From Bradyrhizobium commune (GTDB taxonomy: Bacteria > Pseudomonadota > Alphaproteobacteria > Rhizobiales > Xanthobacteraceae): DNA of 64,000 bases. The stretch lies in the NCBI RefSeq assembly GCF_015624505.1, contig NZ_CP061379.1, positions 1,240,001 to 1,304,000 on the forward strand, written 5' to 3'. Under the pieces are notes generated by a model. That model was not told the origin of the DNA, searched no databases, and was given only the letters and a program-made list of their open reading frames with translations. The translations under genes were made by a program, and so were the position numbers. Below are positions 42,602 through 50,372 of the stretch, piece by piece; the first letter of the stretch is position 1; each line of letters starts with the position of its first letter.

Positions 42602-44085
42602 GGTTTCGCGGGCGCGGCTGCATCTGGCGCGTCGTCGCGCACATGGATCACGGCGATGTCGTCGGCATAGAGCCGCTTCCAGCCCTTGATGTGATCCAGC
42701 ACCTGGGCGGCCGGCGCATCTGCGACCATCAGCGTGGCGTCGATCTTGTACTCCTCGAGCAGCCGCGTGAGGTTATCGAGCTTCTTCACTTCCACGGCCT
42801 TGAAGAAGTCCATCACGAACTTCTCGCCATAGAGCTCGGCGCGGCCGTCGACGAAGACCGGGATGTCGCGCGAGATCAGATAGCCGCCGAACTGGTAGGC
42901 GTTGAAGATGCGGCGTGCTTTGCGTTGCTGGAGCAGGTCGACGGCGGTAACCGGCGTCTGCTCCATCGTGAAGCTGAAGCGATGATGCGACATGTAGATC
43001 GAGGTCGAGGTCCAGGCCGCGGCCGCGATCATCAACGCACCCATCATCGTGACATAACGCGCCGCCGGGCTCTCGGTGCCCCGCGCGCGTTGCGGCAGCG
43101 GCGACTTTTCGCCGAGCGGCTTCGCCAGCACCAGCGGCACCAGGAAGGCAAAGGCCTCGATGCTCCTGACATGGGTGAGGCCCATCCAGGTCAACAGCAG
43201 GATCAGGAGAATGCGCGGCGGCGACAGCGTCAGCCCGCGAAACAGGCCGATCGCGATCAGGCCGAGCAGCGCGCCCTCGAACGCGCTGAAGGAGGCGAAA
43301 TTCGCCGGCATCCATTCGGAGATCACCGAGAGCAATTCGCCGAGATTGAGGATGTTGGTCGCGCCCAATAGCGTACGCCAGCCATAGGGCGTGACGCAGC
43401 ACGCGGCCATCGCGGCGACGCCGAACAGGAACCAGCGCAGCAGCAGCCGGACCTGCTTGCCGCTGTCGAGCCCCCAGATCGCCTCAAACGCCATCGGGCC
43501 GATCAGCGCCAGGCCCAGCACGAAGCCGCCATGGAGATTGGCCCACAGCGACATCAGCGGCAGCCAAACCCAGGACGGCGCGCCCTTGCGATCGGCCGCC
43601 GCCATCAGCATGCCGACCCAGGCGATCATCACCGGCAGCGCCAGGATATGCGGCCGCGCCAGGATGTGATGCAGCGACAGCACCACCGCGAGCATCGCGA
43701 ACAGCACGGAGCGCGGAACTTCGAGATGCGCGTCGAGCAGATCAACAAAGACAGCGGCCGACACGGCCATTGCGAGCGCAGTGAGGATCACCGGCCCGGC
43801 CCAACCCCATTGCGCATAGGTGAAGGCATAGGCGACCTGCGACAGCCACGACGTCGAGATCCACGGCGCGCCCGGCCGCGTGAAGGAATAGAAGTCGGTG
43901 TAGGGCATCGCGCCGTGATCGAGGATCCACTGCCCGATCTTGATCTGCCAGAACGAGTCGGAATCCTGCAGCAGCGTGTCGCCGATCGTGAGGAAGAACA
44001 GATAGGCGCCGGCACCGACGCACAACGGCACCAATGCCCGCGCGCGGCTGTGAACCGCGATGCCGTTTGTGAAGGAAAGGGACAT
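42598..44085 (-). CDS. Multi-pass membrane protein, GT-C glycosyltransferase-like (paralogue 1)
   Basis: A 495-aa paralogue of the following gene, and the first of the coupled pair. Matching blocks are DSFWQIKIGQWILDHGAMPYTDFYSFTRPG, WANLHGGFVLG, FNAYQFGGYLISRDI, VDGRAELYGEKF and AAQVLDHIKGWKRLYADDIAVIHVR. They leave no doubt of a tandem duplication. The start at 44085 (MSLSFTNG) follows AAGGAAAGGG; an upstream ATG gives an unlikely Pro/Arg-rich extension. It is divergent from the Flp pilin gene, with 301 bp between them. Confidence 0.75.
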   Translation of the reverse strand: MSLSFTNGIAVHSRARALVPLCVGAGAYLFFLTIGDTLLQDSDSFWQIKIGQWILDHGAMPYTDFYSFTRPGAPWISTSWLSQVAYAFTYAQWGWAGPVILTALAMAVSAAVFVDLLDAHLEVPRSVLFAMLAVVLSLHHILARPHILALPVMIAWVGMLMAAADRKGAPSWVWLPLMSLWANLHGGFVLGLALIGPMAFEAIWGLDSGKQVRLLLRWFLFGVAAMAACCVTPYGWRTLLGATNILNLGELLSVISEWMPANFASFSAFEGALLGLIAIGLFRGLTLSPPRILLILLLTWMGLTHVRSIEAFAFLVPLVLAKPLGEKSPLPQRARGTESPAARYVTMMGALMIAAAAWTSTSIYMSHHRFSFTMEQTPVTAVDLLQQRKARRIFNAYQFGGYLISRDIPVFVDGRAELYGEKFVMDFFKAVEVKKLDNLTRLLEEYKIDATLMVADAPAAQVLDHIKGWKRLYADDIAVIHVRDDAPDAAAPAKP

Positions 44086-44386
44086 GCCGCCTCGTGTTGT
44101 TCTTGGTCCTGTTGGCCGAGCGGGCGGCATTGGACCATGGCGGTCATAACTTCGGGTAAATCGGCGGGGTAGCGAAGTGGCGCGGCTTCGTGTCCGTGCA
44201 ATTTAACCGATTGTTTTAGATTTCGGTTTACCATCGACGAATACACGCAATGCCGTTTGTGTTTACGCGGTCGAGTTAACTGCGGCGCAATTCTTTGCCT
44301 CTACGTTGAGTTCCATGGTCGGGCGGCGCTGGGAAGCCGATATGACCAGACCAGTTGTAGCCTCGTGTACTCTTTTGGAGCAGTCT
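44086..44386. other. Intergenic region between the GT-C-like pair and the flp gene
   Basis: About 300 bp, relatively AT-rich around 44200-44290. It should hold both divergent promoters. TTTAACCGATTGTTTTAG near 44202 keeps the first half and spacing of a CtrA box (TTAA-N7-TTTT) but not the second half. I see no gene; frames here lack any recognisable protein. Confidence 0.45.
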
Positions 44387-44551
44387 ATGAAGAACCTCGT
44401 TTCGCGTTTCGTGAAGGATGAATCCGGCGCCACCGCCATTGAATACGGCCTGATCGCTGCTGGCATCGCGCTGGCGATCATCACCGTCGTCAACAACCTC
44501 GGCACCTCGCTGAACGCCAAGTTCGGCTCGATCTCGTCCAGCCTCAAGTAA
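44387..44551 (+). CDS. Flp family type IVb pilin
   Basis: A 54-aa prepilin: short basic leader MKNLVSRFVKDESG, then ATAIEYGLIAAGIALAIITVV, which is the Flp signature (G/A processing site followed five residues later by Glu, then Tyr and a hydrophobic helix). TadV/CpaA would cleave after Gly14. Flp pili (tad system) serve in surface attachment. GGAG sits 7 nt before the ATG at 44387. It is a single-gene unit, closed by a strong terminator; no tad/cpa assembly genes are in this window. Confidence 0.94.
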   Translation: MKNLVSRFVKDESGATAIEYGLIAAGIALAIITVVNNLGTSLNAKFGSISSSLK

Positions 44552-44574
44552 GCTCGACGATCAACGGAATACGA

Positions 44575-44607
44575 AGAGCCCCGTCTGACGACGGGGCTCT
44601 TTTGCTT
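44575..44607 (+). terminator. Rho-independent terminator after the flp gene
   Basis: AGAGCCCCGTC-TGAC-GACGGGGCTCT is an 11-bp perfect stem with a 4-base loop, followed by TTTGCTT, 24 bp after the stop codon. It isolates the pilin transcript. Confidence 0.92.
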
Positions 44608-44704
44608 GTCGGGACTTCGTGCGCCCGTCCTCAAGCTTAAGCCTCCTTCAAGCCGTTCGGGTGTAAGGCTTGGGCGCGTCCTGGTATCGCGTAAGGAAGC
44701 CCAC

Positions 44705-45928
44705 ATGGCTGAAGTCCCGTCTGCCCCTGCTGCCGACCATCGCGGCGCAATCCCTGCAACGCTCGTCAACATCTCCTTCGTGCTCGCGATCGTCACGTTG
44801 GCGTATTTTCCGACGGCCTATCTCGCCCATGTTTGGATCTGGGGCGCCGACGGGCACGGCATCCCGACGGATTTCGTCAACGTCTGGGCGGCCGGAAAGC
44901 TGGCGCTCGAAGGCCATCCCGCGCTGGCCTGGGATTGGGACATCCAGAAGCAGGTCGAGCTCGCGCTGCTGAAACAGGATTTCGTCGGCCATTTCGCCTG
45001 GCATTACCCGCCGCCGTTCCTGTTCGTCGCCGCCATCCTCGCGCAGTTTCCCTACGCTGTCGCTTTCATCGGCTGGGCTGCGTTCAGCATCGTGCCTTAT
45101 CTCGCCGTGATGCGCGCCATCATCGGCCGCAACGCGGGGCTCGTGATTGCGATCGGCTTTCCGGCCACCTTCATCAACATCCTGGTCGGCCAGAACGGCT
45201 TTCTCACGGCCTCGCTGATCGGCGGCATGCTCTTTCTGCTACCGACGCGGCCGGCGCTCGCCGGACTCTGCCTCGGCCTGCTCAGCTACAAGCCGCAATA
45301 CGGATTGCTGTTTCCGCTGGTGCTGATCGCCGCCGCCGAATGGACGGTGCTCGTCACCGCCGCGATCGTCACCACAGCGATCGCTGGGGTGTCGTGGCTC
45401 GCCTTCGGCACCGAAAGCTGGCAGGCCTTCTTTCACTGGATCCCGATGTTCTCGCAGGCCTTCCTCACCGAGGGCCGCGCGCCCTGGTTCAAGATGCAGA
45501 GCATCTTTTCGTTCGTGCGCTATGTCGGCGGCACCGAGCAGCTTGCCTGGATCTTCCAATGGGTGCTGACGGCCGCGGTCGGCGTCGTGCTGGTCGTGAT
45601 GTGGCGCAGCCGGCTGCCCTACGCGTTGAAGGCGGCGATGCTGGCATCAGCAACGCTGCTCACCACGCCCTATCTCTTCATGTACGATCTGGTCGTGCTC
45701 GGCATCGCCGTTGCCTTCCTAATTCGCGCCGGCCTCGACGAGGGCTTTGCACGCCATGAGGTGATGGCGCTGGTGTTGGTGTTCGCGCTGCTCGCGACCT
45801 TCCTGTTTCTGGGACAGCCGGTCGGCTTCCCGGCAATCCTGATCGTCTTCGCCTTGATTCTGGCCCGCTGCGCAGCCTGGCGCTCGGCCGAGGCCGCATC
45901 GATGCTTCTTGCTGCAACGCGAACGTGA
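44705..45928 (+). CDS. DUF2029/GT87 family membrane glycosyltransferase
   Basis: A 407-aa polytopic protein with about ten helices. It shows the GT87 pattern: DFVNVWAAGKLALEGHPALAWDW (about residues 45-67, with the catalytic-type Asp in the first periplasmic loop), HYPPPFLFVAA, LVGQNGFLTASLIGG and LLSYKPQYGLLFPLVL. GT87 enzymes use polyprenyl-phosphate sugars, as the mannosyltransferases of actinobacteria do. The start at 44705 removes a non-family N-terminus that overlaps the flp terminator. It stands alone between flp and a TetR gene. Confidence 0.87.
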   Translation: MAEVPSAPAADHRGAIPATLVNISFVLAIVTLAYFPTAYLAHVWIWGADGHGIPTDFVNVWAAGKLALEGHPALAWDWDIQKQVELALLKQDFVGHFAWHYPPPFLFVAAILAQFPYAVAFIGWAAFSIVPYLAVMRAIIGRNAGLVIAIGFPATFINILVGQNGFLTASLIGGMLFLLPTRPALAGLCLGLLSYKPQYGLLFPLVLIAAAEWTVLVTAAIVTTAIAGVSWLAFGTESWQAFFHWIPMFSQAFLTEGRAPWFKMQSIFSFVRYVGGTEQLAWIFQWVLTAAVGVVLVVMWRSRLPYALKAAMLASATLLTTPYLFMYDLVVLGIAVAFLIRAGLDEGFARHEVMALVLVFALLATFLFLGQPVGFPAILIVFALILARCAAWRSAEAASMLLAATRT

Positions 45929-45970
45929 TCGGCAGATCAGCGTCAGCACATTTGCGTCTTGTGTTCTGCC

Positions 45971-45986
45971 CTGAATAGTTGTTCAG
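45971..45986. promoter_or_regulatory. CTGAA-N6-TTCAG palindrome upstream of a tetR gene
   Basis: CTGAA-TAGTTG-TTCAG at 45971-45986 lies 87 bp before the start codon. TGAAxx-N-xxTTCA symmetry of this size is common for TetR operators. Only weak support, from position and symmetry. Confidence 0.4.
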
Positions 45987-46072
45987 TTTTTGCGGGGCGA
46001 TTTGCAGCTATTGCAGTGACGAAGCGTTCGGCCGCAGGCGTGCGGCAGGCCGTGTGGGATGGGAAGCACGCC

Positions 46073-46753
46073 ATGGTTTATCGGCGGACGCATCAAGTGG
46101 TTAAGCGCCTTGCGGCGCGACGCAGCGCGATCCTGACGGCAGCGCGCGAGGCGGCGGCGGAGGGTGGGATGGCGGCGGTGCAGATCGCGCCGGTCGCGGT
46201 CCGGGCCAATGTGGCGGCCGGCACCGTCTATCGCTACTTCCCCTCCAAGGCCGAGCTGATCTCCGAATTGATTTCCGAGGTCTCCCGCGACGAGCTCGCG
46301 GCGATCCGGCGGGCGGCGGATGCCGCGCCCGGTCCGTCCTCGGCGCTGGCGGCCGCCGTGACCACGGTCGCCGTCCACACCCTGTCGCAGCGCAGGCTTG
46401 CCTGGGGCATCCTCGCCGAGCCGGTCGACGTCGATGTCAGCGCCTCCCGGCTGGCCAGCCGGCGCGAGATCGCGGGCGAGATTGCCGCCCGGATCGACGC
46501 CGCCGTGCGCGCCGGCCATCTGCCGGCACAGGACACCGCGCTTGCCGCCACCGCGCTGCTCGGCGCGCTGCACGAGGCCCTGGTCGGGCCGCTTGCGCCG
46601 GATAATTTGGAAGACCCCATCAAGATGCGCGATGCCGTGCAGACGGTGACGCTGCTGGCGCTGCGCGCCGTCGGCGTCATGGACGCCCGCGCCCGCGGCC
46701 TGGTCGTGCAGCAGACGCTGCTGCCGACCGCGAAAGCGCTGGTCGGGGCCTGA
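46073..46753 (+). CDS. TetR/AcrR family transcriptional regulator
   Basis: A 226-aa regulator from the ATG at 46073 (MVYRRTHQVVKRLAARRSAIL), with GGGA upstream. The HTH is GMAAVQIAPVAVRANVAAGTVYRYFPSKAELISELI (about residues 29-64); the recognition helix AAGTVYRYF is standard. The C-terminal domain contains LAWGILAEPVDVDVSASRLASRREIA, a pattern shared with regulators next to acyl-CoA dehydrogenase genes in related bacteria, which are not present here. Target and ligand are unknown; a small palindrome upstream may be its own operator. Confidence 0.9.
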   Translation: MVYRRTHQVVKRLAARRSAILTAAREAAAEGGMAAVQIAPVAVRANVAAGTVYRYFPSKAELISELISEVSRDELAAIRRAADAAPGPSSALAAAVTTVAVHTLSQRRLAWGILAEPVDVDVSASRLASRREIAGEIAARIDAAVRAGHLPAQDTALAATALLGALHEALVGPLAPDNLEDPIKMRDAVQTVTLLALRAVGVMDARARGLVVQQTLLPTAKALVGA

Positions 46754-46896
46754 GCGCGGGGCGCGATGCGCGTCGCGGCCTGATTGGCCCGACGCTTCAA
46801 CGGCTTCGCTCAATCCACCGCGCATTGCGCCGGCCGTGGCCGGCTACTGTGCATGGGGTTGTTTTCGACTTTTTTGTTTGCCGCGGACCGGCGGCC

Positions 46897-48333
46897 TCAG
46901 ATATCCGCGTTGCCCTCGGGGCCGACGGAGGCGATGCGCACCATGTTGGTGGTGCCGGGGATGCCGAGCGGCACGCCGGCGACGATGATGACGCGCTGGC
47001 CGGCGCGGACAAAACCGTCGCGGAACGCGATCTGGCCGGCACGGCTCACCATGTCATCCTGGTCGCGCGCGTCTTCCGCCACCACGCAGTGTATGCCCCA
47101 GACCACCGCGAGCCGGCGGCCGGCGGTGATGTTCGGCGTGATCGCCACGATCGGCGGCTTCGGCCGCTCGCGCGCCACGCGCACCGCGGTCGAGCCGGAG
47201 CTGGTCCAGCAGATCAGTGCGGGCAGGTCGAGCGTCTCGGCGATCTGCCGCGCGGCATCGGCGATGGCGTCGCCGGCGGTGGATTCCGGCGCGGGGCGCT
47301 GCGCGGTGAGGACCGAACGATAAATCGGGTCGCGCTCGACCTCCTCGCCGATGCGGTTCATGGTCGAGACCGCCTCGACCGGGAATTTGCCGGCGGCCGA
47401 TTCCGCCGACAGCATGATGGCGTCGGCGCCTTCGTACACAGCGGTCGCGACGTCGGAGACTTCGGCGCGGGTCGGCACCGGCGACTGGATCATCGATTCC
47501 AGCATCTGCGTCGCGATCACCACCGGCTTGCCGGCGCGGCGCGCCATGCGCGTCATCTGCTTCTGGAGGCTCGGCACCCGCTCCAGCGGCAGCTCGACGC
47601 CGAGGTCGCCGCGCGCCACCATCAGCGCGTCGGAGGCCTCGATGATGTCGGCGAGGCGGTCGATCGCCTGCGGCTTCTCGATCTTGGCCATCACGGCGGC
47701 GCGGCCGCGGATCATCTTCTTGGCCTCGATGACGTCGTCGGCGCGCTGCACGAATGACAGCGCGATCCAGTCGATGCCGGTCACGAGCGCGGCCTCGAGG
47801 TCGGCACGGTCCTTCGGCGTCATCGCCGAGACCGGCAAATCGGTGTCGGGCAGGCTGACGCCCTTGCGGTCGGACATCTTTCCGCCGACCACGACGCGGG
47901 TCACCGCGTGCTCTTTGGTGGTCTCCTCCGCGATCAGCCGCACCTTGCCGTCGTCGAGCAGCAGCGCGTGCCCGGGTCTAAGCGCAGCCAGGATCTCCGG
48001 ATGCGGGAGCTGGACGCGATTGGCGTCGCCGGGTGTCTTGTCGGAATCCAGCGTGAAGGTCTGGCCGTTCTGGAGCTGCACCGCGCCTTCGGCGAAGGCG
48101 CCGAGCCGGAGCTTGGGTCCCTGGAGGTCGACCAGGATGCCGATCGGGCGGCCGTAGCTACTCTCGACATTGCGGATTGTCGCCACCAGCTCCCGCATCT
48201 TGTCATGCGGGGTGTGGCTCATGTTGATGCGGAACAGGTCGGCGCCGGCCTCGAACAGGCGGCGGATCATCGCGAGGTCCGAAGAGGCAGGTCCGAGGGT
48301 CGCGAGAATCTTGATACGGCGAAGACGCCTCAT
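46897..48333 (-). CDS. pyk: Pyruvate kinase
   Basis: Last step of glycolysis, phosphoenolpyruvate + ADP to pyruvate + ATP. The 478-aa protein has RRIKILATLGPASSD at the N-terminus (substrate-binding Arg), the RINMSH loop (about residue 36-41), the B domain, MAKIEKPQAIDRL (catalytic Lys, about 214), ARGDLGVELPLERVPSLQKQ (metal-binding Glu and Asp) and IATQMLESMIQSPVPTRAEVSDVA. The C domain is complete. The ATG overlaps the TGA of the DUF1036 gene, so translation is coupled to it. Confidence 0.96.
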   Translation of the reverse strand: MRRLRRIKILATLGPASSDLAMIRRLFEAGADLFRINMSHTPHDKMRELVATIRNVESSYGRPIGILVDLQGPKLRLGAFAEGAVQLQNGQTFTLDSDKTPGDANRVQLPHPEILAALRPGHALLLDDGKVRLIAEETTKEHAVTRVVVGGKMSDRKGVSLPDTDLPVSAMTPKDRADLEAALVTGIDWIALSFVQRADDVIEAKKMIRGRAAVMAKIEKPQAIDRLADIIEASDALMVARGDLGVELPLERVPSLQKQMTRMARRAGKPVVIATQMLESMIQSPVPTRAEVSDVATAVYEGADAIMLSAESAAGKFPVEAVSTMNRIGEEVERDPIYRSVLTAQRPAPESTAGDAIADAARQIAETLDLPALICWTSSGSTAVRVARERPKPPIVAITPNITAGRRLAVVWGIHCVVAEDARDQDDMVSRAGQIAFRDGFVRAGQRVIIVAGVPLGIPGTTNMVRIASVGPEGNADI

Positions 48334-48926
48334 GGCTTATTCCCAGGCGAGGGGGGAGCTGCGGCCGGTGGCAGGCCGGGCGAGCCCGGGGGCGTAGCAC
48401 CCGGCGGGCTATTGGGCAAACCCGGAACGCCGCCCGGGCCGACAGGGCCCGGCAAGCCGGGCACGCGCTGCTGCGAGGGCTGTTCGTTAGCGTCAGTGAG
48501 CTGCACCGTCCAGGCGCGCTGCTCGCCGGTATCGACCTCGAAATAGCCGGTCCGGTCATAGCCGCGCGCCAGGCAGTCCTCGGTGCCGCGGATGGTGAAT
48601 TCCTTGTCGCGCGAGCACATGAAGGCCTGGCCGGACCATTCGCCGCCGCGGTCATAGTCGATCGCGTAGATGTAATAATAGCGGGCGACCAGCGTGCCCC
48701 GCAGCAGCGTCTCGCAGGAGCGGGACGAGATGTTCCACCAGCCTTCGGTGGTCCAGCCATCAGCGTCCTTGTAGCCCAGCGCGATGCCAACCCGGCTCGC
48801 CGTGTTGTTGCAGAGGCGGAAGTCCGCCGCGGCCGGGCTGGTCCAGAAGCAGAACAGGGCAACCACCAGTACCGGGGCGAACCGGGCGAGCAGGCGGAGG
48901 GAGGGGCGGGGAGAATCGGCGATCAT
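48330..48926 (-). CDS. DUF1036 family exported protein, coupled to pyk
   Basis: A 198-aa exported protein. The signal peptide is at residues 10-35 (LLARFAPVLVVALFCFW, cleavage near AAA). The DUF1036 core follows (ADFRLCNNTASRVGIALGYKD, WWNISSRSCETLL, YYYIYAIDYDRGGEW, FTIRGTEDCLARGYDRTGYFEVD), with conserved cysteines likely paired in the periplasm. The last 45 residues are a collagen-like Pro/Gly tail (PGLPGPVGPGGVPGLP). The function is unknown. The 4-bp overlap with pyk is a conserved-looking arrangement in this clade, although the periplasmic protein and the cytosolic kinase have no obvious joint task. Confidence 0.9.
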   Translation of the reverse strand: MIADSPRPSLRLLARFAPVLVVALFCFWTSPAAADFRLCNNTASRVGIALGYKDADGWTTEGWWNISSRSCETLLRGTLVARYYYIYAIDYDRGGEWSGQAFMCSRDKEFTIRGTEDCLARGYDRTGYFEVDTGEQRAWTVQLTDANEQPSQQRVPGLPGPVGPGGVPGLPNSPPGATPPGSPGLPPAAAPPSPGNKP

Positions 48927-49094
48927 TGTCGCGGAAGCTATATCAGATCATTGACGATTTGGCGTAGGGGCGGGGGAACCGGTCCGGACCCGGGCCCGGC
49001 TGCGTTTGCGCTGCGATATGGCAAAATCTGTGACAGGACCCCACCTGTTCCCTTAAGGGTTTGACTGGACACGCCACTGCCAGGGACGAGAACG

Positions 49095-49391
49095 ATGGAT
49101 GACAAAACCAGAACGGAACTCGAGGCGGCCGCCTTCCGGCGCCTGGTCGATCATTTGCGGGAGCGGACCGACGTCCAGAACATCGATCTGATGAATCTGG
49201 CCGGCTTCTGCCGCAACTGCCTGTCCAACTGGCTCAAGGACGCCGCCGATGCGCAAGGCATTGCCTTGAGCAAGGACGAGAGTCGGGAAGCCGTCTACGG
49301 CATGCCCTACGAGACCTGGAAATCGAAATACCAGGGCACGGCGACGCCCGACCAGCTCGCCGCGATGAAGAAGGCCCATTCCGGGCACTGA
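49095..49391 (+). CDS. DUF1244 family protein
   Basis: A 98-aa cytoplasmic protein with the DUF1244 core: AFRRLVDHLRERTDVQNIDLMNLAGFCRNCLSNWLKDAADAQGI (about residues 13-56), then SREAVYGMPYETWKSKYQ. The FCRNC pair of cysteines is conserved. Function is unknown; it is a widespread alpha- and gammaproteobacterial protein with a known helical structure. It is a monocistronic gene with GAGAACG upstream. Confidence 0.92.
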   Translation: MDDKTRTELEAAAFRRLVDHLRERTDVQNIDLMNLAGFCRNCLSNWLKDAADAQGIALSKDESREAVYGMPYETWKSKYQGTATPDQLAAMKKAHSGH

Positions 49392-49591
49392 ACGGCCTCT
49401 CGCGCTGCGAGCGCCTTGAGTCGCACCACACAACAGCTTTCTTGGCTCTCCCGCAGGAAGGTGTGGGCGCGCTGTGGACGAGCGCGATGCTTGCTTGAAC
49501 GCTGGGGGCAGCATCCCTAAGGGTTCTCGCAGCACGCGCGGTGAGGATGCCGGCGTCACCTCGTTTTGCCAGTTCCATTGGGAGTACCAAG

Positions 49592-49864
49592 ATGGCCACC
49601 TCCGCCGCCGTCCGCGACGACGAGCCCGCGACGAAATTTGCCAAGGACCAGCTCAAATCCATCATCGAGCGCATCGAGCGGCTGGAGGAGGAGAAGAAGG
49701 CGATTTCAGACGATATCCGCGACGTCTATGCCGAGAGCAAGGGCAACGGCTACGACGTCAAGGCGCTGCGCACCATCGTGCGGATGCGCAAGCAGGATCC
49801 CAACGAGCGCGCCGAAGCCGAGACGATCCTTGAGACCTACATGCAGGCGCTCGGGATGCTCTGA
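49592..49864 (+). CDS. gapR: DUF2312 (UPF0335) protein, GapR-like DNA-binding protein
   Basis: A 90-aa protein that matches DUF2312. A variable N-terminus is followed by [53 protein letters not shown] (about residues 18-70) and [10 protein letters not shown]. The Caulobacter member GapR is a nucleoid-associated protein that clamps overtwisted DNA and assists replication with gyrase and topoisomerase IV. The length and the lysine/arginine positions agree, so the same role is likely. The start at 49592 follows GGAG; upstream residues in frame are not family-like. Confidence 0.9.
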   Translation: MATSAAVRDDEPATKFAKDQLKSIIERIERLEEEKKAISDDIRDVYAESKGNGYDVKALRTIVRMRKQDPNERAEAETILETYMQALGML

Positions 49865-49937
49865 GGCGTTTGCGCCTCAGACGCAGCTCAGGCTACAAAT
49901 CCGGCGTGTTGCACTTCGTTTGTGAACGGAGACCGCC

Positions 49938-50366
49938 GTGACTGCGCCGAAGCCGCCACGCGAGGTGAGCCGTGCCTTCGACGCTCTCCCGGCGCCGATC
50001 GGCAAGCGGCTGCTTCAGGTGCGCGATCTGATCTTCGCGACTGCTGCCGCGCATGGCGAAGTCGGCCGGCTCACCGAAACGCTGAAATGGGGTGAGCCTG
50101 CCTACCTCACCGATGAGACCGGCAGCGGCTCGACGATCCGGCTTGGCCGCCTCAAGGACTCCGAGCACGCCGCCATTCTGTTCAATTGCAAGACCACGCT
50201 GGTCGACACATTTCGCGAGCGCTTCGGAGATCAGTTCGAATACCGGCAGACGCGGGCTTTGCTGTTGCCGCTATCCGGCGCGCTCGCGAAACAGGAGCTG
50301 ACCGTCTGCTTGTCGCTGGCGCTGACGTATCATTTGGATCGTCGGCGGAAGCGCCAGAGGCGCTGA
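49938..50366 (+). CDS. DUF1801 family protein
   Basis: A 142-aa cytoplasmic protein (VSRAFDALPAPIGKRLLQVRDLIF, then ETLKWGEPAYLT and GSTIRLGRLKDSEHAAILFNCKTTLVDTFRERF) of the DUF1801 (YdhG/YjbR-like fold) group. Function is unknown. It starts with GTG at 49938, after CGGAGACC. A basic tail (RRRKRQRR) ends the protein. It is convergent with the DUF882 gene, whose stop is 6 bp away. Confidence 0.87.
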   Translation: MTAPKPPREVSRAFDALPAPIGKRLLQVRDLIFATAAAHGEVGRLTETLKWGEPAYLTDETGSGSTIRLGRLKDSEHAAILFNCKTTLVDTFRERFGDQFEYRQTRALLLPLSGALAKQELTVCLSLALTYHLDRRRKRQRR

Positions 50367-50372
50367 ATGACG

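Noticed and set aside
44202..44219. CtrA box upstream of flp (TTAA-N7-TTTT)
   Set aside because: The second half-site lacks the AA, and the distance to flp (about 170 bp) is larger than usual; not strong enough to call.
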